Origin: Pseudopithomyces maydicus
Lineage: Eukaryota > Ascomycota > Dothideomycetes > Pleosporales > Didymosphaeriaceae
Length of the DNA: 64,000 nucleotides
Reading direction: 5' to 3'
Assembly (NCBI GenBank): GCA_026873275.1
Contig: JANTUC010000012.1
Location: forward strand, 578,001-642,000
In this document: piece after piece, positions 10,216 through 18,156 of the stretch
Position numbering within the stretch: position 1 is the stretch's first letter
Layout of the letters: each line of letters opens with the position of its first letter
Notes under the pieces: generated by a model
Told to the model about the DNA's origin: nothing
What the model saw: the letters and a program-made list of their open reading frames with translations, nothing else
The model's database searches: none
Translations under genes and position numbers: made by a program

Positions 10216-13200
10216 TTACCCCCCATTTAAGGTTATCGTCCCGATAGCCTACGCTTGTCGTCGCGGCGTAGTTCGCTGGCGTCGCGATCACCCCTGTGGT
10301 GACTACGGCTATAAAGGTGGGGATCCCCGTGGTGTTGTTTTCCCTTTCTTCCATTCTTCGTTCGCCTGACCATGCCCAAGGTACTGAAACCATCATCGAC
10401 TGAGAGACGTCGTGCGCGTGCTGATGAGGTTCGTCGTCGCGGTTTAGCAATGCCGATAAAATGTGCTCGTTGTATCGAGAAGAAGGTTCCGAAGTGTTTT
10501 GTGGATACTTCCACTGGGGAGTGTGCTGCGTGCATCGCAGTCCACGCGGAGTGCAGTCTTTGGATTCCTGAGAAAGAGTGGGAGCGCGTTCAGGCAGCGA
10601 AACGTCAGAAGCGCATCGAGCTTCTGGCTGCTGAAGCGGAGGCTGCCCGTCTGAGGCTTGAGATTGCTCAGGCTGAGGAGGAGGAGCAGGCCTTCGCTGC
10701 ACACGATACCCGTGTGGCCGACGTGATGGAGACCTTGGAGAAGGAGGCTTCAAAGAGTAGGGCTGCCACCGTTTCTGCGACGCCACCCGTACCGTCAACT
10801 GACCTGGGCTGGTCACAGGCTGATCCTTCTTCCTCGCTCGATCCTTCCTTGTCTTTTGATCTTTCTGCCTTCCTGGCTGATTTCGAACCGGGCGTCCCCT
10901 TGCGCGGTTGTCTTGAGAGTGGTGTGCCGACTTCTGTTGGCGAAAGTTCCTCAGTAATTCCTTGCAGTTCGTGAGGTTTTCTTCTGGTTCCCAAGTGTTG
11001 TACTGCTCTGACCATCCTTTCCACTTTACCAGGTATCGTTGCTGACCTTTGTTCGTTCGTAGGTCCTTGATAGCTTCAACCTCGTACTCGTCGTCTTCCA
11101 GTTCTAGCTGGGTCTCGATCGGAGCGCCCGGAGGTGCTGGTTCTAGAAGGTTTTTGTGAAAGGTGGGGTGTATTTTGGTTCCTTGTGGTAGAAGCAGTTT
11201 GCTTGTGACTGGTCCCTTAGTCTCTGCGACTTCAAAGGGTCCTATCCGTAGATGGTCCAGTTTTTTGCTTGGTCTCTTGGTTTTCAGATTTTTTTGTGAT
11301 AGGAAAACTTTGTCCCCCTTTTTAAAGATTGGTCCCTCAATCCTTTGCTTGTTTGCATTTGTGGATGCCGAGAGGGCCCTTTTCGTAATTCTTTCACGGA
11401 GGGTGTCGTGCAGTTCCTTCATCTTTTGGGCCTTGTCCTGTGCCCCTGTGGAAATGCTTTCCACGTCTCGCGGATTCCGATGAGCGACCGGCTCATATCC
11501 GTAGTTTGCATAGTGCGGTGAATACCCTGTCGTGCCTGACCTGGCTCCATTGTATGCCAGCTGTGCCGTCGGCAGCAGTTCCACCCAATTGTCTTGTTGT
11601 TTGTTGACATAGAACCTCAGGTACTGTTCCAGTGTCTGGTTGGTTCTTTCCGTTTGTCCGTCCGTCTGCGGATGGAAGCTTGTTGACAGCTTCCGATTCG
11701 TCCCTAGCGTTGCGATGAACGTATCCCAGTATTTGGACGTGAAGAGCTTGTCGCGGTCCGTGATGAGTTCCTCTGGTGGGCCGTGCTCTGCGAATAGCGC
11801 GTTGTCGACTTCATAAGCTAGTTCCTCTGCCGTCATAGACTCTTCCATGGGCCTGAACTTTGCGGCTTTCGTGAGTCTGTCTACTATCACCGCGATAGTG
11901 TCGCACATTCGTTTTGTCCCTGGTTGTGGCGATTTCGGGAGTTTCACTATGAAATCCATCGTCACACTCTGCCATGGCCGTTGGGCTGCTGGCAATGGTT
12001 GTAGGAGACCATAAGGCTTATGTCTCTTGGGCTTGTTTTTATGGCAGGCCAAACAGTTGCTTATCTCCTTGGTAACCATCTGTTTGAGTTTAGGGATGGC
12101 GTATTCGTTCGCGATGCGTCGCGTCGTTTCTTCTATGCCTGGGTGTCCCCATTCCCTGGACTCGTGTAGTTCTTTTATCAGCTTGGGTGCTTCCTGCATC
12201 CCTACGATAGTCCGTCCTCGGTGGTCCATTGGTCCGACCGATGCTTTCCGCACTTCAAGTTTCGGAAGTCGTTCGTTTTCCTGGGGTTCTCTGGGTTGGT
12301 TATATTCCAGAGTCCCGTCGTGCCCTTTTCGGAGTATTGCGTTATGTAATTCCGGTTTATCCTCGATTAGGTCGATCCTTCTACTTAAGGCATCTGCCGC
12401 CCCGTTGAGGGTCCCTGGGCGATGGTGGATCGTGAAGTCGAAGTTCGCAAGGAACTCCGCCCATCGTACCTGTCGTCTATTGAGCTTCTTTGTCGACATG
12501 AAGCTAGTGAGGTTCATGTGGTCTGTCCACACCTCGATCTTCGTGGGTGCTCCCATGAGCTGCGTTTCCCATTGTTCGAAAGCGTCTACTACCCCTAGTA
12601 GTTCCTTGTCGTGGACGTCGTAGTTTAACTCTGCTCCAGAGAATTTCCGTGAGTGGAAGAACACTGGTCTCCACTTCCCGTCCTCGCACTGCTGTGTGAA
12701 TACTGCTCCAAGTGCGTAGTCAGATGCGTCTGTTTCAATCCGGGTTTTCCTCTGCGGGTTGAACATTTGTAGGAGGGGTGCCGAGAGAAATAGCTTCTTT
12801 AGGCTTTCGAATGCTATGCGTTGTTTCTCTTCCCACTTAAATCCTACTTCTTTCTTCGTGATCTCTGTTAAGGGTGCCGTTGTCTTGGAATAGTTGGTGA
12901 TGAACTTTCGGTAGAAGTTGGTGAACCCTAGGAAGGACTGGATGTCCTTTACTGATTTGGGTTGTGGCCATTCTTGTACCGTAGCCACCTTCTTGGGGTC
13001 CATGGCGATCCCTTCTCTTGAGATGATGAATCCTAAGTACTCGGTTTTCGTCGTGTGGAACTCACACTTGTTCGGATGCAGAAGTAACCGGTATTCTTTC
13101 ATCTTTTCCAGTACTTTTCGTACGTGCTGTACGTGTTCTTCAAGCGTTCCTCCGGAGTATACTAGCACATCGTCTAGGTATACCGTGCAGAATACATCTA

Positions 13201-14398
13201 GGTATTCGTGTAGTGCCTTGTTCACTACTGCTTGGAACGTTGCTGGGGCATTCGTAAGTCCCATTGGCATGACCGTGAATTCGTATAATCCATAGCGTGT
13301 TCGGAACGCGGTCATCCATTCGTGTCCTTTAGCTATGCGGATACGGTAAAAGCCATCTCGTACATCAAACTTCGTGAACCACTTGGCTCCCTGGAGACGA
13401 TCCATGAGCTCCGTTATCAGTGGTAGTGGATATCGGTTCTTGATGGTTTTATCGTTCAGTTGTCGGTAATCCACGCATAGTCGGAGTCGTCCGTCCTTCT
13501 TCGGTACGAACAGTATAGCAGAGGCCATCGGGCTCTTGCTGGGCCGTATGAACTTTCGTTTTAAGTTCTTCCTTAGCCACTCTATTAGTTCTTCCTGTTG
13601 ATCTCGCGACAGTGGTCGCAGTCGTTCCGGGTGTAGCTTCGTGCCTTCTTGCAGGTGGATCTCGTGATCCCATTCCTGGTGTTCCGGAAGTGTTTCGCCA
13701 TCTTTCTCGTGAAAGAGTTCTGCGAAGTCTTGGTATTCCTGGGGTATGGATAGAGTTTCTTGCCCCTCCTTCTGGAGCTCACTCCTTCGTATCCAAATGA
13801 CGCCTACTTTCTGAGGGTCCTTCTTGTAGATTCTCGCGATCTTACAAGGTGATATCTGCTGTACAGTCTTTCTTCCGCCGATTCCCTCTCTCTGAGGTGT
13901 GCACTGAACCTTCGGGCGTACTTGTGACTTCCTTACGCCAGCAACCCTAACTGTGGGTTCTCGGCTGCGTATTGTTTTCTTCTGCCAGTCGATGACAGGA
14001 TTATGTTTCAATAGCCAATCATAACCGATGATTGCTTCTAGGCTTCCTAAGTCCATTATAGTGAAGCTGTGTTGGCTCCAGAGTCCATCTAGGCCAACGG
14101 GTAACGGCGTCGTTTCGAGGCGTAACCAGCCTTTGCCGTATCCTTGGGAGAACGTCCCATCTGCCATCTCTACCCGGACAGGTGTCGCCTTGTTCCGGTA
14201 GGGCAGCTTATGCTCTTCCACCACTCTGGGTGAGATTAGACATCCGGTAGCACCGGGGTCTATAAGCGCTGTCACTTGGTATCCTCCAATCGTGACTTCT
14301 TTCTTGAGGTGCAGGTCGTCGTCCTGATCTGCTCTGCGAACCTTCATGGGGGCGCCTTCACCAGTACGGTTCGGTTCCTGGTGGCGCACTAGTTTCCC
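10103..14398 (-). CDS. pol: Pol polyprotein (protease, RT, RNase H, integrase, chromodomain)
   Basis: Read in the -1 frame relative to gag, probably entered by frameshifting at 14392-14398; about 1430 codons follow. Aspartic protease: L-I-D-P-G-A-T-G near 14250-14270 (D-S/T-G-A is usual, so Pro at the second place is slightly odd). Reverse transcriptase: F-D-V-R-D-G-F and the catalytic Y-L-D-D at 13169-13180. RNase H: T-D-A-S-D near 12720. Integrase: H-x-x-H-type zinc finger with C-L-A-C-H, then catalytic D, D and E with F-H-P-Q-T-D-G-Q-T-E-R-T. Chromodomain: Y-L-V-K-W-K-G-W near 11030, W-E-P-E-E-N-L ending near 10955. No stop interrupts it. The last ~280 codons after the chromodomain are low-complexity, lie opposite the antisense gene and run into the LTR, so they may not matter functionally. 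Confidence 0.93.
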   Translation of the reverse strand, partial: GKLVRHQEPNRTGEGAPMKVRRADQDDDLHLKKEVTIGGYQVTALIDPGATGCLISPRVVEEHKLPYRNKATPVRVEMADGTFSQGYGKGWLRLETTPLPVGLDGLWSQHSFTIMDLGSLEAIIGYDWLLKHNPVIDWQKKTIRSREPTVRVAGVRKSQVRPKVQCTPQREGIGGRKTVQQISPCKIARIYKKDPQKVGVIWIRRSELQKEGQETLSIPQEYQDFAELFHEKDGETLPEHQEWDHEIHLQEGTKLHPERLRPLSRDQQEELIEWLRKNLKRKFIRPSKSPMASAILFVPKKDGRLRLCVDYRQLNDKTIKNRYPLPLITELMDRLQGAKWFTKFDVRDGFYRIRIAKGHEWMTAFRTRYGLYEFTVMPMGLTNAPATFQAVVNKALHEYLDVFCTVYLDDVLVYSGGTLEEHVQHVRKVLEKMKEYRLLLHPNKCEFHTTKTEYLGFIISREGIAMDPKKVATVQEWPQPKSVKDIQSFLGFTNFYRKFITNYSKTTAPLTEITKKEVGFKWEEKQRIAFESLKKLFLSAPLLQMFNPQRKTRIETDASDYALGAVFTQQCEDGKWRPVFFHSRKFSGAELNYDVHDKELLGVVDAFEQWETQLMGAPTKIEVWTDHMNLTSFMSTKKLNRRQVRWAEFLANFDFTIHHRPGTLNGAADALSRRIDLIEDKPELHNAILRKGHDGTLEYNQPREPQENERLPKLEVRKASVGPMDHRGRTIVGMQEAPKLIKELHESREWGHPGIEETTRRIANEYAIPKLKQMVTKEISNCLACHKNKPKRHKPYGLLQPLPAAQRPWQSVTMDFIVKLPKSPQPGTKRMCDTIAVIVDRLTKAAKFRPMEESMTAEELAYEVDNALFAEHGPPEELITDRDKLFTSKYWDTFIATLGTNRKLSTSFHPQTDGQTERTNQTLEQYLRFYVNKQQDNWVELLPTAQLAYNGARSGTTGYSPHYANYGYEPVAHRNPRDVESISTGAQDKAQKMKELHDTLRERITKRALSASTNANKQRIEGPIFKKGDKVFLSQKNLKTKRPSKKLDHLRIGPFEVAETKGPVTSKLLLPQGTKIHPTFHKNLLEPAPPGAPIETQLELEDDEYEVEAIKDLRTNKGQQRYLVKWKGWSEQYNTWEPEENLTNCKELLRNFRQQKSAHHSQDNRARGRPVRNQPGRQKDQKTRKDRARKKDQPVTSPGQLTVRVASQKRWQPYSLKPPSPRSPSRRPHGYRVQRRPAPPPQPEQSQASDGQPPLQQPEARCASDVSLPERAPTLSQESKDCTPRGLRCTQHTPQWKYPQNTSEPSSRYNEHILSALLNRDDEPHQHAHDVSQSMMVSVPWAWSGERRMEERENNTTGIPTFIAVVTTGVIATPANYAATTSVGYRDDNLKWGVMLRSRQETVRQQERITCRTPATKAKVMVSHTLDSGAS
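10216..10229 (-). other. polypurine tract
   Basis: On the minus (sense) strand the sequence just upstream of the 3' LTR reads aaatggggggtaa. A G6 run next to the LTR edge is the expected primer site for plus-strand DNA synthesis. Confidence 0.8.
10310..10371 (+). promoter_or_regulatory. promoter of the antisense gene
   Basis: TATAAAG starts at 10310, about 60 bases before the ATG at 10372. Between them lies a pyrimidine-rich stretch (tttccctttcttcc), the usual context of transcription starts in filamentous fungi. It is internal to the element and points opposite to gag-pol. Confidence 0.6.
10372..10974 (+). CDS. retroelement antisense ORF: Zn-cluster plus coiled-coil protein
   Basis: 200 aa, encoded opposite to gag-pol in the last part of the internal region. 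The N-terminus is basic (residues 1-30, R/K-rich, possible nuclear signal). Residues about 31-61 carry C-x2-C-x7-C-x8-C-x2-C-x6-C, very close to the Zn(II)2Cys6 DNA-binding spacing (C-x2-C-x6-C-x5-12-C-x2-C-x6-8-C). Residues about 70-125 are rich in A, E, L, R and K with heptad-like spacing, a likely coiled coil. The C-terminal third is Ser/Pro/Asp-rich, like an acidic activation region. A TATA box and CT-rich leader precede the ATG. Its 3' end overlaps the end of the pol chromodomain by a few codons. A DNA-binding regulator of the element, or a captured host gene, is inference; I do not recognise a named family. Confidence 0.65.
   Translation: MPKVLKPSSTERRRARADEVRRRGLAMPIKCARCIEKKVPKCFVDTSTGECAACIAVHAECSLWIPEKEWERVQAAKRQKRIELLAAEAEAARLRLEIAQAEEEEQAFAAHDTRVADVMETLEKEASKSRAATVSATPPVPSTDLGWSQADPSSSLDPSLSFDLSAFLADFEPGVPLRGCLESGVPTSVGESSSVIPCSS
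14352..14398 (-). promoter_or_regulatory. -1 programmed frameshift signal at the gag stop
   Basis: Sense strand reads G GGA AAC TAG in the gag frame: a canonical X-XXY-YYZ heptamer (GGGAAAC, 14398-14392) immediately before the gag stop (14391-14389). One base later GCGC-CACCAG (14387-14378) can pair with CTGGTG-AAG-GCGC (14364-14352), giving a 10-bp bulged stem with a 13-base loop. Slippage by one base leads straight into the open pol frame. Spacing from heptamer to stem is 4 bases, slightly short of the common 5-9. Confidence 0.8.
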
Positions 14399-16338
14399 GA
14401 CTCGCTGTCGGCGTCGCTTGGTTCCTCCGGGTTCCTCCCTAGGTAAGCGGCGTTTTGCTCTTGGTCGCATCCTGCGTAGAGCTTGTCGAAATGAGCCCTG
14501 GCTTGGTCTAGGCGTTCCTTTTCTTTCTCGGTGTTGTCCTGCCCGTGCCAATCGCATCCTTCTAGCACACATTCGTCCAGAGCCATCCTTTGGTGCTCTT
14601 CGCTGGACGGGTCTGCGGCGTCCTCTTCTTTTGCGCAGCAGTGCGTAAAGCATTTCCTTTCGCAATCCTTCCAGTGAGTGACATCTTGGTGTACCGTATC
14701 ATGGTTCACTCCACAATTGGTGTTGCACATGCTTACTCCTGAGGTATATCCGTGGATCGGGCCCTGTGGCCACCATCCTGCGGCGTGTTTGTGCTTGTAG
14801 TGGATCTGGCAGGTGTCGTCGTAGCACCCCGTCCATCCTTTTTGAAGGTGGGTTTTTTCCCAATTTTCCTGACTATGCTGGTAGCATGTTGCCATTTGGC
14901 AATCCTCTGGGCGGACGTATCTGTGGGTAGGGTCTCCAGGTCGCTGCTGGATGTCATCCCTTATCTTGTTGTGGGTCCTGCACTTTTCTCGATAGCACAG
15001 ATACCACTCGATGCTTTTGTGTTGGATCTGGATCCGGATTTGGTCGTACGGGTCATTAACCGCTCCTTGGTGTCGGTCTGCGAGTGCCAATGTCTGTTCA
15101 CACGTGTTTCCGCAGATTCGGACCCTTCTGCTGCAATCTCTGGCGTGGTGCATTCCGCTCCCGCATAGCCAGCAGACGTCCCTTGACATCCGTTCCCAAA
15201 TCTCCTTTTCTTGTAGGGTTAAGCGTAGGTGTTTTCGTGGCGACTCGTGTTCCGACTCCGAGATCTCGCCATCTTCCTTCGTGATGGAGGCTATTCGTAC
15301 CTTTATTACTTGCGATCGTTTCCCTTCGATTTTGTTTTTTGTGGTACAATCGCGTACGAAATGTCCCGGCTCTCCGCATCCTAGGCAGACTTTTTCGTCA
15401 TACCGTCGCTGTCTTTCTTTGTCGGAGAGTCCATCGTTTCGGTGGTTGCGCTTACCCTTTTTCCATTGTCGTTTTTCGTGGGCTTTGTCGGCCATTACGA
15501 CATCCCCGTCTTTGTCTCGCTTGTCGTGGTTACGAGCTTTCTTCGTGTTGGCCTTCTGGCCGAACACTGGCCTTCCTGACTCCTTCTTTTCCAGGTATCG
15601 TTCATACAGCCTGTTGTCGATGCGGACCGCTAATTTGATGAATTCCTCCAGGTCGTCTGGTTGGTCGTGATGCGTTAGTTCGTCCTTGACTGATTCCTTC
15701 AGTCCGTTGTAGTACGCAGCCTGGAGCGGGGCATCGTCCCAGTTTATCTTGGCCTGTAACTGTTTGAACTCCGACGAATATTCGCTGGCGGACTTGGTTT
15801 GTTTAAGGCGTTGTATTTGTCGTTCCGCCTTCTTTTCTTCGTCGACTTCCCCGAACATGATTTCGATCTGTTCCTTAAACCCATCCCAGGATTCAAAGAC
15901 TTTCTTAGTGGCGTCGTCCCACTTATGCGGTTTGTCTTCGTAAGCCAGGTAATCGTCGGTGAGGGGTCGGAGCCATTCGGCGGCTTTTCCTTTCATATGC
16001 ATTCCTGCTGCTAAGACTTTGGCCTGGTCGGTGCCGAAGATCTCGCTGTTGTAGCGGCAGTATAATTCCATATTGGTGAGGAACGTCTTGAGTCCGGTCT
16101 TCCCTCCGTCATAGCATTCAGCTACTTTGAAGGGTACTTTTGCTGCGGGCCTCGCTTGGGCCTGAAGCAGTGCTTGCGCCTGTTCCTGCGCAGTGGCCAT
16201 TAGGGCCGTCATCTGTGCACGGAGTTCTTGTATCTCCGCGGCTTGGGCCGCCAGCATCGTTGCTGGGTTCGTCGTGGGTCCGGAAGCGGTGCTTCCACCG
16301 GGAGCCCGTGAGCCAGTAGAGCTTGCTGGGGTTGCCAT
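14389..16338 (-). CDS. gag: Gag protein with zinc knuckles and a C-x4-C-x2-H repeat array
   Basis: 649 aa. Residues about 70-260 resemble the retrotransposon capsid domain (for example F-x-x-W-D-G-F-K-E-Q-I and Y-Y-N-G-L). A CCHC zinc knuckle (C-L-G-C-G-E-P-G-H-F-V-R-D-C) lies near residue 320, a second one (C-W-L-C-G-S-G-M-H-H-A-R-D-C) near residue 390. From there to the end come six more short cysteine/histidine units of the form C-x3-4-C-x2-3-H (for example C-Y-R-E-K-C-R-T-H and C-V-L-E-G-C-D-W-H), which is unusual for a Gag. The ATG lies only 28 bases from the 5' LTR. The stop sits in a frameshift signal. Confidence 0.93.
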   Translation of the reverse strand: MATPASSTGSRAPGGSTASGPTTNPATMLAAQAAEIQELRAQMTALMATAQEQAQALLQAQARPAAKVPFKVAECYDGGKTGLKTFLTNMELYCRYNSEIFGTDQAKVLAAGMHMKGKAAEWLRPLTDDYLAYEDKPHKWDDATKKVFESWDGFKEQIEIMFGEVDEEKKAERQIQRLKQTKSASEYSSEFKQLQAKINWDDAPLQAAYYNGLKESVKDELTHHDQPDDLEEFIKLAVRIDNRLYERYLEKKESGRPVFGQKANTKKARNHDKRDKDGDVVMADKAHEKRQWKKGKRNHRNDGLSDKERQRRYDEKVCLGCGEPGHFVRDCTTKNKIEGKRSQVIKVRIASITKEDGEISESEHESPRKHLRLTLQEKEIWERMSRDVCWLCGSGMHHARDCSRRVRICGNTCEQTLALADRHQGAVNDPYDQIRIQIQHKSIEWYLCYREKCRTHNKIRDDIQQRPGDPTHRYVRPEDCQMATCYQHSQENWEKTHLQKGWTGCYDDTCQIHYKHKHAAGWWPQGPIHGYTSGVSMCNTNCGVNHDTVHQDVTHWKDCERKCFTHCCAKEEDAADPSSEEHQRMALDECVLEGCDWHGQDNTEKEKERLDQARAHFDKLYAGCDQEQNAAYLGRNPEEPSDADSESGN

Positions 16339-16366
16339 ATCGACTCGAACCTTTGGGTAGTCAAAG
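16339..16366 (-). other. leader with primer-binding site, likely self-priming
   Basis: The 28 bases between the 5' LTR and gag ATG contain no TGG next to the LTR, so a standard tRNA 3'-end primer site is not seen. Two bases in from the LTR, sense TTGACTAC (plus 16357-16364) is complementary to GTAGTCAA, which the LTR supplies on the sense strand at plus 16593-16600. That LTR site lies about 35 bases after the TATA box, where the transcript should begin. This is the arrangement used by self-priming Tf1/sushi elements. Confidence 0.55.
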
Positions 16367-16988
16367 TGTTACAAGGGGTTCCTACTTACCTGGTCCGTGT
16401 GAGGGCAGGTAGGCTTCTCAGGAGCCTTGCGGGTATTCAGTGGTCGAGTGACGGTTAGGCAACTGATGGTGCGAATATCCCTATCCTGCTGGTGAGAGCA
16501 AGACAACTATCTTCTGTGAAGGCTGACGATCCTTGGTTGTAAAGAAGAGCTTCGATTTAGCTATGAGCGAGTATGCGAAGATACATAAGAAGTTGACTAC
16601 GAAGAATAGGAAATGTACAGAGAGCGTCCCAGACTATATACCATTCTGTCCATCCTTCGCTGTCCCCGGACCTACCGGTCTGCTCCCGTAGGTTCCGTCT
16701 GCTTGGCGGGAGCAACTCCCTTTGCTCCCGTAGATCCTGTCCTTCGGACGGGAGCAATCGCTCTGCTCCCATGAATCCTGTCTTCTTAGCGGGAGCAACT
16801 GCTCTGCTCCCGCCAAGACCTGGTGCTCCCGGGATCTCGCGTTCTTGGCGGGATCACGGTCACGTGATGCGTCGTCTAGCTGGCCCCGCTGTCTAGCGTA
16901 TGGCTGACCATCACCTTTGCCTTGGTCGCTGGCGTCCTGCATGTAATTCTTTCCTGCTGTCTTACGGTTTCTTGTCGTGATCGTAACA
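16367..16988 (-). repeat. 5' LTR (right copy), promoter of gag-pol
   Basis: 622 bp. On the sense strand it starts TGTTACGATC and ends CCTTGTAACA. A TATA box (TATATAG, around plus 16634-16640) should place transcription start near 16605, making U3 about 385 bp and R-U5 about 240 bp. The GC-rich inverted-motif array is upstream of it. Confidence 0.95.
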
Positions 16989-16993
16989 ATATT
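16989..16993. repeat. target-site duplication, right copy
   Basis: ATATT, identical to 9589-9593. Confidence 0.9.
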
Positions 16994-17617
16994 ATAGATA
17001 ATTATATTTTAATTAATTTAGTAGTGGGGTTATATAAGGGAGGCTATATTATAATATAGATAGGTAGATTTAGCTCTATAATGCTATCTACCTATAAAAA
17101 GTTAATAAAATTATCTGACACGTGATGCCGCCCCTAAGGACGACACGTGGGTTGATAATGTTCTTGTGGGGTTGGTTCCGGAGAGTGAGTATGGTGGTGT
17201 GAATTAGGGGGTAATATGGAGGGAGTTGTAATGGTAATTGTAATGAAGTGATGGTATGAAGATTCCAGTTGTTGAATGGGTGGAATGTTCGCGGAGTACA
17301 CCTGTCAAAGATGAGATGATTCCCAGGAGTGATGGGTGGTGCAAGATGAGTCAAATAAGTCGAAGAATAAACAATATAAAATATCAGCAAGACGGTTTGG
17401 TAATAAAACAGTTGAACCGGCAATAACTTTGAATTTAATGTCGACTTGACAAGTATGATGGTATTCATGGCTAAGTTTGCATCTCTGCGTAATTCACCAG
17501 CTCATCAAGCATGCCCACCATGATCCTCAGTGACAACAAGGCAGTGAAAAGTAGTTATTTCTCTAGGTCAACTCCGTTCTCATAAGCCGTAACAATTACG
17601 CGTCATTCGAAGAGCTT
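16994..17617. other. right edge of AT-rich island, then intergenic
   Basis: AT-rich RIP-like sequence continues to about 17115, including a 10-bp inverted repeat (ATAGGTAGAT at 17060-17069, ATCTACCTAT at 17086-17095). Composition then returns to normal. An open frame of 126 codons on the minus strand (17088-17468) has no domain and is probably chance. The right end holds the 3' flank of LSM6. Confidence 0.5.
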
Positions 17618-18156
17618 TTATGCTTTATCTGCCGAGATGTACGAGACTATCATTCGTCAGTACACCATCAGAAATTTCGGCCTCAGTATACGCCTGGGTA
17701 GTACAGTGTCGAGCCTGGGGCAGCTAATGGGCTACTCTAGTTCCATTTCGCATGGTGAAAGAAGGAAGGATACGAACCATTGTTGCCTCTCACGAAAGCA
17801 TCTCCCCAGCTTCGAACAACTTTGCCGTTCGCCCATTCCTTGCAACGCTCAAGCGCGATGTTCATGTAGCCATCAACAGACTGAAGGTCACCTGACGCGA
17901 TGTTAGCACTAGATATCGAGCGAGTATCAATTCAATCTACACCCTACTATCACAAGGCGAATATAGAAACATGGCAATTGGTAGCCGCGGGGCTCACCGC
18001 AGGTAAGAGAGTGAAAGTAGACAAGATACCTTTGTAGACAATGCCAGAGTTTAGCTTGACGGTCACGGGGTTGCCGATAATCTCGCTCAAGAAGCCAGAG
18101 GGGTCATGGGCAGCGTCGGGGGCTGAGTCTCCGGGGCTATCGCCATTGGTAGACAT
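17618..18156 (-). CDS. LSM6: U6 snRNA-associated Sm-like protein LSm6, three exons
   Basis: Exons 18156-18030, 17891-17778 and 17646-17618 (89 aa; introns 138 and 131 bases; both junctions phase 1). LSm6 is a subunit of the LSm2-8 ring that binds the 3' end of U6 snRNA in the nucleus and of the LSm1-7 ring that promotes mRNA decapping in the cytoplasm. Sm1 motif: G-F-L-S-E-I-I-G-N-P-V-T-V-K-L-N-S-G-I-V-Y-K-G, with D-L-Q-S-V-D-G-Y-M-N-I-A-L-E after the first junction. Sm2: D-A-F-V-R-G-N-N-V-S-Y-I-S. Family length is 75-90 aa. It is divergently arranged with the next gene, sharing a 340-bp promoter region. Confidence 0.92.

Larger units (their letters stand above)
9594..16988 (-). mobile_element. 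complete Ty3/gypsy chromovirus LTR retrotransposon
   Basis: A full-length element of 7395 bp with two 622-bp LTRs, perfect 5-bp target duplication, intact gag and pol on the minus strand, a primer-binding site and a polypurine tract. The LTRs begin and end with TGTTAC/GTAACA. Only one difference between the two LTRs was noticed by eye (T at 10004, C at 16777), so insertion is recent. The element is GC-normal inside an AT-rich island, so this copy shows no sign of RIP. Pol order is protease, reverse transcriptase, RNase H, integrase, chromodomain, which places it among chromoviruses; the chromodomain may target insertion to marked chromatin. An extra plus-strand gene sits between pol and the 3' LTR. 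It may still be able to move, but that is inference. Confidence 0.95.

Noticed and set aside
16339..16366. tRNA primer-binding site in the usual TGG form
   Set aside because: No TGG next to the LTR; the leader instead resembles a sense tRNA T-arm (ggttcgagtc), which cannot pair with a tRNA 3' end.
17088..17468. 126-codon open frame, minus strand
   Set aside because: Low-complexity L/I/P/T-rich text running into the AT-rich island; no motif.
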